This document shows positions 26,687-39,808 of a stretch of 64,000 nt of DNA, in pieces (position 1 is the first letter of the stretch; each line of letters opens with the position of its first letter). The position numbers and the translations under genes were made by a program. Source of the stretch: Filobasidium wieringae (Eukaryota; Basidiomycota; Tremellomycetes; Filobasidiales; Filobasidiaceae); the NCBI GenBank assembly GCA_001600055.1, contig BCIV01000001.1:923774-987773 (forward strand), read 5' to 3'. A model generated the notes under the pieces. The model worked only from the letters and a program-made list of their open reading frames with translations. It had not been told where the DNA came from and searched no databases.

Positions 26687-29600
26687 ATGATTGGAGACGC
26701 AGTATCTAAGCTAGCCATGTCGAGACCATCCTCAGCTGCTAGCTCCCACAGGCATCCTACTCGACCGTCCACAGCTCCTACCTACACCGTACCATTCACT
26801 CCTCGACCGAAACATCAACCCCGTGATAAACGCAATCCATTCAATGATGATGAGCTGGACCACATTGCAGAGACGTTAGCGAGCGTCAGGAAGGTAGATA
26901 GACATACCATAAGGCAGGAATTGGAGATTTCGCCCGAAGATATCGATCCGGATCAGTCTTACAATCTAGAAGAATCCAAGTACCGGACGAGACCTTTGAC
27001 CAGTAGGGTGACTTCAACCGCTACTATCAAGACGAACAGGACCGTTTCCTCCAATTCTATCGCACAGTTGGATAATCCGAAGAGAACGGAGAGGAAGGAG
27101 AGGGCGGACAGGGCTGAAAGAAGCAGAGAAACCAGCGAGGATGTTCCCGTCCAGAGTGATGTAACTCCTCGACCGAACGGGATCGAGATCACTCGAACGA
27201 GACCAGCCAGTTCGACCGAAATCAGAAGACAACCATCAGTCAACCTTTCCGGTCCATCACGTACCGAAAGGATTCGTAGAGAACGAGCAACAGATAGCGC
27301 GATCGGCTCCAGCCATAGCTCCCGTCCGACTTCACGTGCGGAACGATATGCTGCGTCAGATAAAGGCAAACAACGGGAATCACGAGTGGTTGATTATATT
27401 GCAAACGTTCCTTCGGAGGATGAAGAACCGTTGCGAACGGGCAGTACGGATAAGCAGAGCCAGGAGATAGAGGAAAGGAAATTGGATGGAGTACCTCTCG
27501 CTGTTCAGGAAGCATGGGTGTGTGAGGATTTACGTTTCGTCCTTCAAGTGAGTATACGGTACTTCTTGAAGAGCCAGGTACTGGTATTGAACGTGATTGA
27601 TAGGGCGTGCAAGGGGAAATCATCCAATTCGCAAAAGATTACGATCCAACCGATGAGCTTCAGCGCCTAAGAGGAACTAGGTGGATCATCGATCCCTCTT
27701 TGGGTGAGAGACGGTATTTTACTACTCGACGACTCAATACTGACAGAGTATCTGTATTCAGATCCTTCTCTGAGAAACGTGACAGAAAAGATTCTACCTC
27801 TCGCTACGTTCTATACAGCAGTCAAGGCATTCATCGAATTGAGGTTAGTCGAACGACTGATCTATTCCGCTTGTGTTGGGTCGATACTAATCGGTTGAAT
27901 CGTAACAGGAACGATGTTACATTCGGAATGGTGAATCATGCGTTAGCAAGCGGGATTCGAGGGATCTTACGGGTGAGCACGGTCACGATCTACAGTTCGC
28001 CATAAAAATTCACTACATTTCGTGTCACAGGATTATAACATCTTGACCGCCAAACTAGAGTCACTCTACCTTACATCTCCAGATTTTACCCTTCAATCAG
28101 CTTTCCAGTACCTACATCCTACCCTCCACATTCTCTCGCTCCTCTATGCCACTTGTCTCGCTCTGGATCATGACCCGTTCCCAGAATATGATGAATCGTC
28201 TCAGGAGGACGAGGAAGAGGAGAACGAGGAGGACCAGATGGCTAGAATGATGGCCCAGGAGCTTGGGCTGGATTTACATGCGATGGGTCTGGCGAATAAA
28301 AAAGAGCGAGAGGAGGAAGCCGCAAAGGGGAATATCTTGGGAGGGGAAGTTCTAGGCGTCATCGTTGAAAGGGCGGCTGCGACTAGCGGGTATGTTCGAT
28401 GAGGGAAGTGGTACAGGCTGTTAAAGCTAACATTCCGGCCGGCTTGTAGTGATCCTGCAGCGCATTCCCTATTCTCATCTGTATTGTTACATGCTTCGCA
28501 ACCATACGCGCGCATGCTGATCAAGTGGATCACAACCGGTATCCTGAAGGATCCATACGATGAGTTCTTAATCAAGGAAGACTCGGGGATCGACAAGGAC
28601 AAGCTAGTGACAGATTATTCTGACGAGTACTGGGAAAGACGATACACAGTCAGTACTTTCTTATAGACTAACGTACCCGCTTGCTGAATCGATTGTTCTT
28701 ATTCAGCTTCGTGACGGGTCCAGCCTAGCTATGATTGGGAAATCATACAGTGACATGCCAATGCAAGCTTTCATCCCAGCTTGTCGACCTGGCACGGAAA
28801 GACTACCTGGTGGAGCCTGCATTCCACCTTTCCTAGAAGCGTGGAAATTCAAGATCTTGTTGGCCGGAAAGTACCTCAATGTCATCAAGGAATGTGGAGT
28901 AGAGATCGCGGATTGGGAACAGAAAGACCGAGAGATTGCTCAGCAAGATGAAGATACTATGGTTCGAATGGACCAGCCCAAGTAAGCGAGACTAGAAAAT
29001 TCACCGGAGATCATAAGCTTACCTTGACGTGCTTAGATTCCATAAGCGGATCGAAATGGCATACTACCATTCGAACCGGACCTTGCTGGATCTCATCCTA
29101 CGCGAAAAGGAGCTTCTACCTAACCTCAAGTGAGTCAGGTATCCTGATCCCAAGCTCCCATGATCACTAAGTGCCTCATCAATCCTGCAGATCCATGAAA
29201 CACTTCTTCTTCCTTGACCAATCAGAGTTCCTCAATCAGTTCTTTGATAATGCTCACCTTGAACTGAAGAAACCATCCGCCTCATCGTCGTTGACCAAGA
29301 TCCAGTCGCTTCTCTATATGGCAGTAAGCAATCCCGCAAGTGCCACCTCTTTGGACCCTCAGAAGGAGCAGCTCCGTGTTGTGATGTCTACCCAACCTCT
29401 CTTTGACTGGCTTCAAAGGGTAGTATCGAAAAAGGTCGGCGACGGACTGCTTGCTGCAGTTAAAGGGTCGTCTAACGATGAGCGAGAAGAAGCCAAGAAG
29501 AAAGAAAAGACGATGCTCAGTAAGTACAAGGATCTCTTCGCAAGGTCTACAGTTTCGCTAACTGTACACTTCTCTAGCTATCGACGCGTTAGCCTTTGAT

Positions 29601-30395
29601 TTCGACGTACCGTTCCCACTATCTCTTGTGATATCCCGTAAAGCGGTGACCCGATATCAGCTCATTTTCCGATTCCTACTGGCACTTCGATACTTGGAGT
29701 TCTGTCTGTCCAACATATGGATCGAGCATAAGCAACCTGAATGGAGAAAGTCAACAGGCTCGCCCGACGTTGAGCGATGGAAGCGACGCGTCTACATCTT
29801 GCGAGCGAAGATGTTGCAATGGGTGCAACATATGCTGGGTTTCGTCACCGGTGACGTTTTGGAAACCAATTGGAAGAAGTTGGAGGAGAATTTGACAAAG
29901 GTGTCTACTATTGACCAACTCCTGCGAGATCATGTCGACTACCTTGACAACTGCCTCAAGGAATGCACGCTGACTTCGGAAAAGCTGATCAATGTGAGTG
30001 TCATCAACACTTTACCTTCTTTTATCAAGCCGTTCTGATATAGGATCACTTCAGGTCACATCCAAGATCATGACTACTATTACCACCTTTACCAGTCATC
30101 ATGTCACATTGTCAAGAACCTTGACGAAATATATAGAGGACCCGCGTGGCTATTCTACCGAAGAAAAGATCGCTGCGAGATGGAGCATTTTGCAGAAGTT
30201 TGAAGACCACTGGAAAGTTCACTGTATCACTCATCTCGACACTGTCACCTAGTAAGTCAGGTTGGATTTGACGCTTGTATTGCGCCGTTTCTGACTGGAT
30301 TGTGCGGTACTTTCAGTATGGCGAGTTCCGAGACCCCGGTTTTCCTCGCTCTAGTAGCTCGATTGACACCGTTACACGACCCGGATCAATATTAG
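26687..30395 (+). CDS. SPC97: Gamma-tubulin complex component 2 (GCP2/Spc97)
   Basis: Core subunit of the gamma-tubulin small complex that nucleates microtubules at spindle pole bodies. Model: join(26687..27547, 27604..27703, 27747..27843, 27909..27972, 28031..28389, 28450..28648, 28707..28981, 29037..29129, 29191..29519, 29578..29993, 30055..30251, 30317..30395), 1,022 residues. An N-terminal disordered Arg/Ser/Thr region is followed by GRIP1 (VCEDLRFVLQGVQGEIIQF, ATFYTAVKAFIEL, HALASGIRGIL, ARMLIKWITTGIL) and GRIP2 (MKHFFFLDQSEFLNQFFDNA, FDVPFPLSLVISRKAVTRYQ, YLEFCLSNIW, LRDHVDYLDNCLKECTL). The order and wording fit GCP2 better than GCP3. An acidic insert (ESSQEDEEEENEEDQ) sits between. Another in-frame ATG at 26717 gives a slightly shorter N-terminus. 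Confidence 0.93.
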
Positions 30396-30535
30396 AGGAC
30401 GAACATCCTTTTCTTACACACACACCTTCGATCTTCGGTCAAACCTTTTTGTAATTACCATAAACACACGTCTTTCGGTTTCGTTTGTACCGTTCGTCCG
30501 CACCATTGGTCAACTAGCGCGATCTTTTTCTCAAA

Positions 30536-31696
30536 TTATGCTGTTGTAGATGCCAATCCTTCGTTATGCGATACAATTTCTGAGCTGTTACTCGTACTCG
30601 ATGACAATGCTGATGAGGACGATGTCGATGACGTTGATGAATCCGATGCGAATCCATTGTCCTTTTCTCCCTCCGTTTCTATTCCCCAAGAAGTCAAGTC
30701 CAGAACGGGTAACGTCCGTGCTATCCTCCCCACTCCTTGTCCCTCTCGACCCGTTTCTTCTTGTTTCAAATCTGGCCCTATCGTTAATTGGTTCGATAAC
30801 CACCCGTTCCGTAGTCCCGCATCCACCACCGCCGACAAGATCTTCTGTAATTCCGTATTCCTATCACCCCAAGGGCTAAACGATCAGAGCCCAACCCGGA
30901 ATACAAATGAACGACGAGAGCTCACCTTTCTTCAGCCTCACTGGCTCGTCGTTGTAATTCATCTTCCTCCTCCTTCCACCTCGCCTGAAGCGTTCTGACG
31001 TCGTCCCGAAGTTCTTCCAACTTGTCATCCACCGTATCTCTCCTATTGGCCGTTTTCCTCGACCCTCGATATCTAGCGGTCGAGCACGGTCAGGAAGATG
31101 AGTACGGGTTGTGACGAGCGTGACGAAGGAGGGGGAAGGTTGGGCTCACGTTTCTCCTAGAATCAAGGTCGCGGCTACTCCGAACAAGAAGATCTCTGCC
31201 AAATTGTTCGCGCCGTTTTGTATTGCTCTATGATGCTAGCTTGGATCAGTAGAGCTTGATACCGGATTGGCGTAGTATGGAGATTCACCTCGTTTCGTTC
31301 AGGGGTTTCACGTCTCCACCTGTCCCATTGACCAAGCCGGTCCTCATTCTAGCTTCCATCCTGTGCATTCGCTAGGGAAAGACCACAAACTATCCGTATC
31401 AATACCAAGGAGCCTTGATCCTCGATTGGAGGGACAGCGGACCCACCTGAGCCCAATTTATACAGAAAGTTCGGAATCGTTCATGCCTACCGAGCCGGGT
31501 TAGTTCAACGTCCTCAACATCGGCTTCTAATAGGTCTTATAATTACTCGGTAGCTTGTTGTTTCAACCATCCTGCTACAGGTTTCGCAGCTGTCTAACCC
31601 AAAAGCGCTCGTCTGAGTATAGGCAAAGGGGTACTGTTCGGATGATAGGTATGGTCTTACTCTGATCGCTAAAGAAGCTAGTTTGACGGTAGCCAT
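30536..31696 (-). CDS. OPA3: OPA3-like mitochondrial protein
   Basis: Family linked to mitochondrial membrane and lipid homeostasis; exact role unknown. Model: complement(join(30536..30875, 30926..31072, 31150..31227, 31289..31371, 31447..31486, 31547..31593, 31661..31696)), 256 residues. N-terminus MATVKLASLAIRTAAKPVAG is the OPA3 start, followed by HERFRTFCINWAQ, MHRMEARMRTGL, VKPLNETRAIQNGANNLAE, a hydrophobic segment IFLFGVAATLILGE, and a coiled coil (DDKLEELRDDVRTLQ). The Ser-rich C-terminal 60 residues go beyond the family core. Exons 1-3 are only 36, 47 and 40 bases. Convergent with GCP2 (140 bases apart) and divergent from the arrestin. Confidence 0.88.
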
Positions 31697-32457
31697 CTGT
31701 TCTTTCTCGATCGATGGAGAGCTTGTGATCTATTGGACAAACCTCCAGGGTTTTGTCGAGTCAAGGAGCAAGGAGGTTGATCTTGGAATGCGACTCGAAG
31801 TCTGAAAAGGTGGATTTGGATGATATCGTCATGCATATCGTCCTGTTCATCATACGCGCAAGCTAATTCGGTCGGCCGGCAATATCCGGAACCTAATTCG
31901 TTGCTTCATTATTGACCTTACGGACCGAATATGGATATGATCAGCCTGAGTCTTCTGCATGGGGGCTATCTGCACATTCTGCTGAATAAGTTGAACAAGA
32001 TATTATTGTTGACGAGCTGGCGAGCTGAGATGCTGCAAAAGATGATAATTATTGATATGATCATTCGAGCGAACGCTGCATGTATGATTCGGAGCTTCTG
32101 CAACTGTTTGTCTCAATTGAGGGGGTCACTGCTTCAGTAGTAGTACGGATCTTGAGCCTGCTCTTGTTGACAGATGTTATAAGCTCGAGTCGCAAGCAAT
32201 TCGCTGCATCCACAGACGACAATTCCTGACGTGCGACTGCTTCATCGACATCGCATATTCGTTATCGCTGCGAGATGACGGCAGAAAAGCGGCTGCAGAT
32301 CTTTCTCGGTTGGGAGGGAAAACCGTGCGCGGTAGTAGAAGTTCGATCAACTAGGAAACGTTGAAACGCCATCCAAACGTTCAGCCATCTCATTCTCCAA
32401 TCTCCATCGCCGGGACTGGCAACATCGATTGTACCACCAACACCACCACCATCGTTC
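31697..32457. other. Divergent promoter region (OPA3 / arrestin)
   Basis: 760 bases shared between two divergent genes. No coding frame with family resemblance on either strand. CA/CT-rich in the last 60 bases, as expected for the arrestin leader. Confidence 0.5.
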
Positions 32458-35400
32458 ATGTCCATCTCCTACATACATTCACTCTCCCCCCTCGCCATAC
32501 CACACCTCACATACCCCGGCACTTCAAACGCCAACCATACCATGAGCACCCCAAACTCCCGAACCTCTGCGGGTTCAGCGACATCGGGCTTGGGAATAGC
32601 CAACATCGATCTCCCCTCCAAAACATCCCATTCCGAATCGTCCTTCAGCGATTATCGTCCTACCTACAGTACCCCCAGTCCTCGAACGGTCCTAAGAAGA
32701 CCCAAGAGCGTCAATGAACTGGCCAATTCGTTTGCAAGTAGGAGCTCGGGCAGGAGTAGGAGTCAGTTCGGAACGGGGACGGGAACTTATCGACAGATAG
32801 ATGAGAAGGAACCTGGATTCGGACAGATACCTTCTGAACCTGAATCCTCGATTCAAAATCGATTACCACCAACGACAGCCTCCAACCCAAACGCTCGTAG
32901 ACCAGAACTGGATCGGTTTCGATCGGACTACCAACCCTTATCCCGATTTTCCCCACCTACACCTTCCGGTGATGTTTCCGTCCCCAAGATCTCCAACCCA
33001 GGTATGGGGAGGTACAACATGACCAGCGCTCTCCCCTGGAAGACTGGAGGTCTCATGACTCCTGGTGGAGGTAGCGCCGCCCCCTCCTCTCGACAACACG
33101 GGTTAGGCGCGGGGATAGCGGTTCCAGGATCAGGAGGAAATACCCCTTACATCCCCGTCATGGAACCTTTCTCTACGCTCACGACCGGATCAGAAGTGTT
33201 CCCTTCCCGAATAGAAGGACCGAGGAAAAGAGCGTTGAGCGAGGGGGAATGTCAGCTCACCCGACAAGGAACGCTTCTCACTCCTCATGCGAATAGTAAA
33301 CGCGCTTCCGCAGAACTAGGCGTCATGTTGGGGTCTTCATCCCAACGAGCGAACAAGAGTAAACTCTTACCTCAAGGAGAATTACCGATCGAAGAGAAAT
33401 TGGCTAAACTCGATCAGGTCAGGTTGGAAGCGAAGAAAGGCAGGAAGGCTAGGGTAGAGGTGGACGTCATCCTGGAAAGCGAGGTCTTCGTCGAAGGTGG
33501 TGAACTACGGGGAAGACTGGAGATCAGAGTCAGAAGGGGGAAGAAGGGGGAAAATCTATGGATTGGAGGCGGGAAAGTGAGAGTTTGTGGATATGAAGGT
33601 TAGTCATCCTCAACACGAGAGGTGAAGGGGAAGGAACTCTCGACTGATAGACAGAAATGGCAGAACATACGCATACGTCGACGAGACATATCTTCTACCA
33701 TTACCCTCATCAATTACCTCTCTTCGCTCCGTACAGCGATTCATCTCATCCCATCTTCGCCTCCGAGCCCAATGAGGAGGGATACAGGTGAGCGATTCGA
33801 CGATGGGCTTGTGGATTGCTCATACTGATAACTTTCGTTTATTTCTTATCTCTCGAAGAATGGCACGTGAAGGAGTTCACGTCATCCCGTTCTCTGTTCG
33901 ACTGCCATTGAGAGGAGGAGCAAAAGGAGCTTGGTCAGGTAGTCAGCATTCCGGTGTTCGATACGTCGTAGTCGGGTAAGTCCGTACGGCTCGATCGCTC
34001 GACTTCGATCGACTGACCTCTCGCACGTAGCTCGATAAAGTTACATACTCCGGAAACAAAGAAACGATCCATCGCTCATTTCTACCGTCCATGCGTCATC
34101 TTCCCTTACGTCGAGCCAAGCTTCGCTTTCAGTAACACGGGGAACGAAACGGAATTCCGAACGGAGCAAGGTCTGGGCTGGTCCTTGTCGGGCGATAAAG
34201 GTCAAGTAGCCGTTTCGGTAAAACTACCAAGACCGCATTGGATAGCCGGACAACGGGTTTGGTTGGATATCACGGTGGGAAACAGGAGCTCAAGGAAGGT
34301 CAAGACGATGACGCTCGCTTTGTTGCGAACTACTACCTTGTACTCACCTCAAGCTGGAGGGAGGAAGGAATCCGCAAACTCGCCTGACTTGAGCAAATAT
34401 ACTGCTCATAGTAGCAGAAAAAAGCTGTATGAACAGACCACGGAGGCAAGTGCAGGGCCCGGTTCGGGTTATGTGGGCTCGACTGGTTGGTGGACTGGTG
34501 TCCAACCGGGTGAACGGATCCGATGGCAATCGAGTTTGCAGTTACCAGTAAGTGTATCGTCCAGAACGAGCGAGTGTACAATGCTGAACCTATTGTATAG
34601 GCGGATTGTCTCTCCATCCCCCGATCACGTCTAGTAGACATCTCGTACACCATCAGGCTCACTCTCAACGGCGCTGTTCACCTTGACGTACCTGTCACCA
34701 TCTTGAATTACATGTCGATCGACCCTCCACCTACTTGCGGGTTTTCTGCAGGCGTTCCGCAATACTACCCCGTTGCCGTTAACAACGAGACCGACTATGT
34801 GTCTTACCAGATGCCTCAAGTTTTGCCCCGAGACTTTGCTCTCAACCAGGTCTCTGACCAAGAAGACCTTGAGGAGAGGTATCAAGAGGAATCCATGGAT
34901 ATATTCCCCGAAACCCCCACGCGCATTGCCATGCCCGAGCCAAAGTCATTGACCAGTAAACCGCGACCGATATCGATGGAAAGCGGAGTGGCGATGCATA
35001 ATGGCAGAGTCTCGTTTGCACCGCCTCTACCGATGCTTCCGGGTCAAATCGGCGGTTTCAAGTCGAGACCCAACTCGATGTACTCCCTTGGTCGAAGCCA
35101 ATCGACCCCTCAGTTGCGTCCTGGACCAAGCAGACGCGATACTACCCTTTCTTATCTCTCGGCCGTAGCTTCCGAAGATGAACATGACTTACAGATGCTC
35201 GAAGCAAGACGTCGTGCCGGTCGCCAAGCGAGTCTCGCAGCGATCATGTATCGCCAAACTACGGATGACGAGGAGATTCTTATAGAGGAGGCATCGACGG
35301 TGGCTGCCTCTCCCGGCACATTCGCTCCGAAGACGCAACCTAACTCCATCGAGGGCTCTCCCGAAGCCGCCGAAATTTCCGAGGCGCATAGGGACCTAGA

Positions 35401-37231
35401 CTTTGTCAAAGCTACATCCACTCCAGAAGTCGGCTCAACCGATGCTTTCCCCCCTGCAGTGGCGGCATCTGGAAGTTTGTATACGCGTGACTCGGAATCG
35501 CGCTTCCTGGAGGAAGAATTACAGGATGAAGAAGGCTACGAGAGTCGTTTCAAGGAGGAAATGCCACAAATTCCCAGTCCTCAAATCATGTCACCGGCAG
35601 TACAGACTTCAATGTCTCATCGCACACCCCGTTCAGCCATGAGCCATAGTATATATGAGACTGAAGAGGAGGCTGAAGAGGAAGAGCGGGAAGCCTCGCC
35701 AGATCACACTATGGGCCTATCCGCAGAAAGCCTGGCAGAACATGATAAAGCTCAGACTGATACTGCAGAAAAGCTGGATATAGCCGCGCGTCAAGCACAT
35801 ATTGGTGCGACAAGATCCATGTATGGCTCGTTCGCCGCTTCTGCTGTCAGCGTTGCTAGCGGGCCAGAATCCGAAGTCGGCCAAGTCGTCGAAGCGATTA
35901 GGCGAAACTTGACGATGAGAAACCCATCCAGTCGGTTAGACACCCGCGGGGCTGGAGACCGAGCTAGACCGAGCGTGTCTGATACGCTACCCAATCTGAG
36001 ACGTTACTTGGATGTTCCTCGAAGCAATTCTATGGGAATCTTGTCGCAAGCACATGAAGCAATGTCAAGACGGCCATCTGCGCCTCAAGTGGAAACACGT
36101 CGTCCATCTAATTGGTCAGGATTGGCCTCGACCCGCCAACAGGCACAACCTGAGCCATATGGGGGCACATGGCTAAATTCACCCTACCGCCGCCCTTCTG
36201 TCCCGATAATGCCCAGACAATTGAACGAATCATGCACGTCTCCTTTGCGCGAATATGCACTTGCGGCAGCCATCGATCCTGAATACACGAACAGCCTTCA
36301 TGCTTCGCAAGGAAGGAATGTATTTTACGACGATTCCCCGCGAACTTCCCGTAAGAACAGTGAGCCATTGAGTGGAGGACGGGCTTTGGCTGCTCCTATA
36401 CCCCGCAGAAGCGTTGTCAGTCCGCTATCATTCGAACCCCCCGAGCCGACTCCAGGCCTAGCTCCGTCAGTCGCTAGCGATTCTGCTTCATCTCAATCGC
36501 ACGATGACGGCCGTGCTACTACGCCAGTCAATCAGAGACCTCGATTCAGCACGCGAGATTCTACTGGTCCTATGACCCCTACATATGACAGGTCGCGCGA
36601 CGAGATCGAAGTCCGAGTGTGGCGCGAGTCCAGTTCGTCTGCAGCGACGAGCAACCCAAGGCATAGCCTGAACACCACCAAGCGCCTGCGTGTCCCCAGC
36701 GGACCTAGAGAGAAACCAAACACTTCCCCTTATAAGCCTAGTTACCCAACCATGCTGGAGGAGGAACAGATCCCGCGTGCTTCGCAAAACCTGACCGTTA
36801 TGACGGTCAACCTCGAACCGCCTGTATCTCCCACCCGCAAGAGTCATACAACGGTATTGGGTTCGGCGAGGCTGAAATCACCCTTCCATGAATCACCTAT
36901 CGCTCTCTCTCCTCACAGCGCAAGGAAGATGTCCGATGATGACCGAATGGAAAGGCTAGTTTCAAGTCCAACCCGCAAACAATCCGCATCGCAATCCCTT
37001 CGCACGTCTCCTCGCGAGTTGGAGCGGAAAGCGTCTCGATCGTCGATCGTCAGCACCAGTACCACTGCAACACAACTCGAAACGATGATACTAGAGCGAA
37101 AAGGTTCCTCGTATGTCTTCGAGCATAGCAAGTATATGCAAGGTTGGACAGGTCAACAGAAGAACGTACGAGTTCACGGTGAGGAGGAAGCTTCCGATGG
37201 CGATGAAACGGAAAGCGTGGGACTACTATAG
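32458..37231 (+). CDS. Alpha-arrestin (ART-type) protein with long disordered tail
   Basis: Arrestin-related trafficking adaptor; such proteins bind plasma-membrane transporters and recruit Rsp5-type ubiquitin ligase for endocytosis. Model: join(32458..33598, 33655..33787, 33859..33975, 34031..34547, 34601..37231), 1,512 residues; an in-frame ATG at 32542 (MSTPNSRTSAG) is an equally good start (1,484 residues). After about 300 disordered residues comes the arrestin fold: VDVILESEVFVEGGELRGRL, RHIFYHYPHQLPLF, GVHVIPFSVRLPL, GVRYVVVGSIKLHTPE, then the C-domain SVKLPRPHWIAGQRVWLDI and ISYTIRLTLNGAVHLDVPVT. About 840 residues follow in one exon, Ser/Pro/Glu-rich, probably regulatory. One acceptor (33858) is GAAG rather than YAG. 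Confidence 0.85.
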
Positions 37232-37730
37232 GTCATGTAACTGCTTATGCTCGATGCCTCTCACCGCCTCATACCATATGTATCAGATCACGCATCCCCT
37301 CTAATACAAGCATAGAAAGTGTAGCACGTACGAGTTCCGAAGTAATCGCCGTTTCTTGGGCCAGTACGAGACGCATCGGAATGTAGGAGCCGCGAAGGTC
37401 GCCCCTCGCTGCGGACGATCCTTCTTTCATCATAGCAACGAGAACTTTGCTATGCTCGAGAGAGATTCTCAGAACCCAGTCATCATATCATCATTAACAA
37501 AAGCAACTAGCTCGTAACTCTTTTTACATTCGATACCCAAAAAACGACAGTAGTATAGTAGGCCATGTATATATCTTATTCAATCAAGCTCGGGTTTCCT
37601 ACTAATCATAAAAAGACCCGATCGTCTGTGGACCCAGATTCATGAAGGGGAAGAAAAGAAGAAGGGAAAGGAAAAGGAAGCCGGAATCTCCTCTATATTG
37701 TCGTTCGACACACTCCGTTGGTGCTCAGAT
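37232..37730. other. Convergent gap (arrestin / CPL1-like gene)
   Basis: 3' flanks of two convergent genes, A/T-rich near 37490-37620. Nothing else seen. Confidence 0.5.
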
Positions 37731-38851
37731 TTAGAGCCTGTACTTTTGTTGAATTCGGAATGCCGCGTCCGAGTAAGTGCAGCGAGTGCCTTCTTCGTTG
37801 AGTTCGAATCCAGGGGAGCAAGACTGGATTTGACACTGCCCAGCGAGACAGGTGACATCTCCGACGTTGGGCTGTAGGGGAATGTAAGAGGGTGAATTCC
37901 GGAGTCAAAAGGGGCAATTGGTGCGAAAGTGCTCACAAGGGTAGTACAGTCCTGTCCGACAGATCCAGTGGCGTTCGTACCCCTGATGCATCCTCCGCCT
38001 AAAGTAGAACGATAACCCGTTAGACACCGATTCAATCACGCAAGAGACTGCCCCGACTCACAGCTTTCGATATCCTTTTCGGTGTTCAAACATTCGTAAG
38101 AGAGTTTCTCGTTCACAGCACAGGCGGTGAGTCCTGTCATGACGATCATTCGCGATGGCAACACGTTAGTCAATTGTTCTTCTCTCAAGACGGATCAAGC
38201 GGAACGTACCGGTAGGACACTTGCTAGCGACGACATGACGCTCCAAGAGGGCCCTCTTCCAAGAGTTGTGAGGCTTAGGAGAAGGGCAGACCTTGTGTTG
38301 TTTCACACACTTGTCTCCACAGTCCTTGAAGCCATCCTTGCATTCTATATCAACCAGGCCGCAATCAGTTCGGGTCACTGTGCGAGACGCGCGACTACAT
38401 GCGACTTGCTGTAGATGCAACATCCTTTGGTGAAGTCAGGTTTCGCGTTTTTGGGAAGGTAACAGAGGGAAGCAGTAACTTCGAGCTAGAGAGTAGAAGC
38501 GGAGAATTAGACTGATTTCGACGGTAAGATATCGCGGCAATGAGCTTAAAGGATATTCACCTCCTTGATGACGGTACTGATCAACCCATCGTCCTCAACG
38601 ACATTGTCGTCCTTCTTGGAGTCGGCAGTGTAACAAGTGTTATCTCCGAGATCGAAACAGGCACAGATGTACTTCTTCTTGTTAATAGGGATGGTTCCGC
38701 AGACGACGTTGTCGCCTCCACCGAGTCCTCCATGTCCAGAAGTACGAGCCAAAAGACCTTTACCAGCTCGAGTGGTCAAGTTGGGAGAGGTTTGGGAAGG
38801 GATGGCGAGTGCCAGAGGAAGAGCGAGTAAGACGGAGAGAGAGAAACGCAT
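37731..38851 (-). CDS. Secreted cysteine-rich protein, CPL1-like domain
   Basis: Model: complement(join(37731..37871, 37937..37998, 38062..38133, 38210..38344, 38410..38485, 38561..38851)), 258 residues. A signal peptide opens it (MRFSLSVLLALPLALA, cleavage near ALA-IP). The mature part is cysteine-rich: KGCCIYKCKDGFKDCGDKCV, then the CPL1-type block LTACAVNEKLSYECLN, DIESCGGC, VGQDCTTLPNVGDVTCLAGQ, CQIQSCSPGFELNEEG. This domain is shared with the secreted Cryptococcus protein CPL1, reported to act on host macrophages, and with many basidiomycete extracellular proteins of unknown role. Function here is not shown by sequence. Intron 38345-38409 has a GC donor (GCAAGT); no GT donor keeps the frame. 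Confidence 0.82.
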
Positions 38852-39808
38852 TTTAAAGGATGTAGAAAGAGCGGTGGATGGAATCGATTAGGTCTGAAGG
38901 GGCGGATTGAGATTTAACGAGGGGGGGTCTCGAGGACAGAGCACGAAGAGTGTAGTCGGTACGAGTGAGAAGAGGTAATGAAGGTAAAGGACAAGTATAA
39001 GAGCAGTGAAGACGATGTAGAGAGGCAAAGTGTTGACTTTATTATCGTATTTGATGCTGTGACCAACGTGGCTGACGCTGATGATGCGATTTTTTCGATA
39101 CTTCGCACATCGCACGCTCTCTCTGCTGAGCTCCCCCAAATTGGATTGATGATGAGCAAAGTGTTCCATCAGATCTCGCTTCCCGGTCCCCCAAAACTGA
39201 TCAATCTCATTTCTAAGACAGATAGAACATCCATCAACCGAGCTCACCCGATCCAAAGGCACTCGGGTGTGCTCTTATCGCAGGGAAAAAGATGAAGATC
39301 TGTCAGTTATTAGACAACCTTACTTTGCGATCCTGATTGCCGTGAGACCAAAAGTCGACCCTCGTTGACCACAAGATCATCACCGCGAGCTGTGTTTCAG
39401 GTCGAAACGTGAGCTTCTAGCTCGAGCGTGATCGACGCATTGACCTTTCGCAGAGCGCGACGCGATCAAACGCGAACCAATTGTTGCCTCCTTTCGATTC
39501 ATCGCACCCGAATGAAGATCCCGTTCTGCCCCGTCATGCCCGTCAATTACGCTATGACGCTGAAGAAATGGACCCAATTCGCTTATCGCCAGCCGAACAA
39601 GGGTGCACAGCGCTGCAAGCTGCACAGCAGACCGTCGATCATCATATGTCACCAATCATCAACAACCCGGCGCAAGCGTCAAATGCGTCATGTTCATTCA
39701 TATTCTCATCATGATACAACAGCCTCATCGTTTCTTTCCCCCACAGCAAAGCTTGATCAGGTCAATCGGGTGGCCTAAAATACGTCACAGAATCAATCAA
39801 TTCAATAC
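38852..39808. other. Intergenic: CPL1-like promoter and RPN6 3' flank
   Basis: Both neighbours are on the minus strand. Overlapping open frames on both strands (for example 38888-39262 minus, 39428-39778 plus) show no family resemblance or splice-linked continuation. Promoter sequence is the likeliest content. Confidence 0.45.

Noticed and set aside
38888..39778. Several 80-125 codon frames on both strands between the CPL1-like gene and RPN6.
   Set aside because: No resemblance, no consistent splicing, and mutually overlapping.
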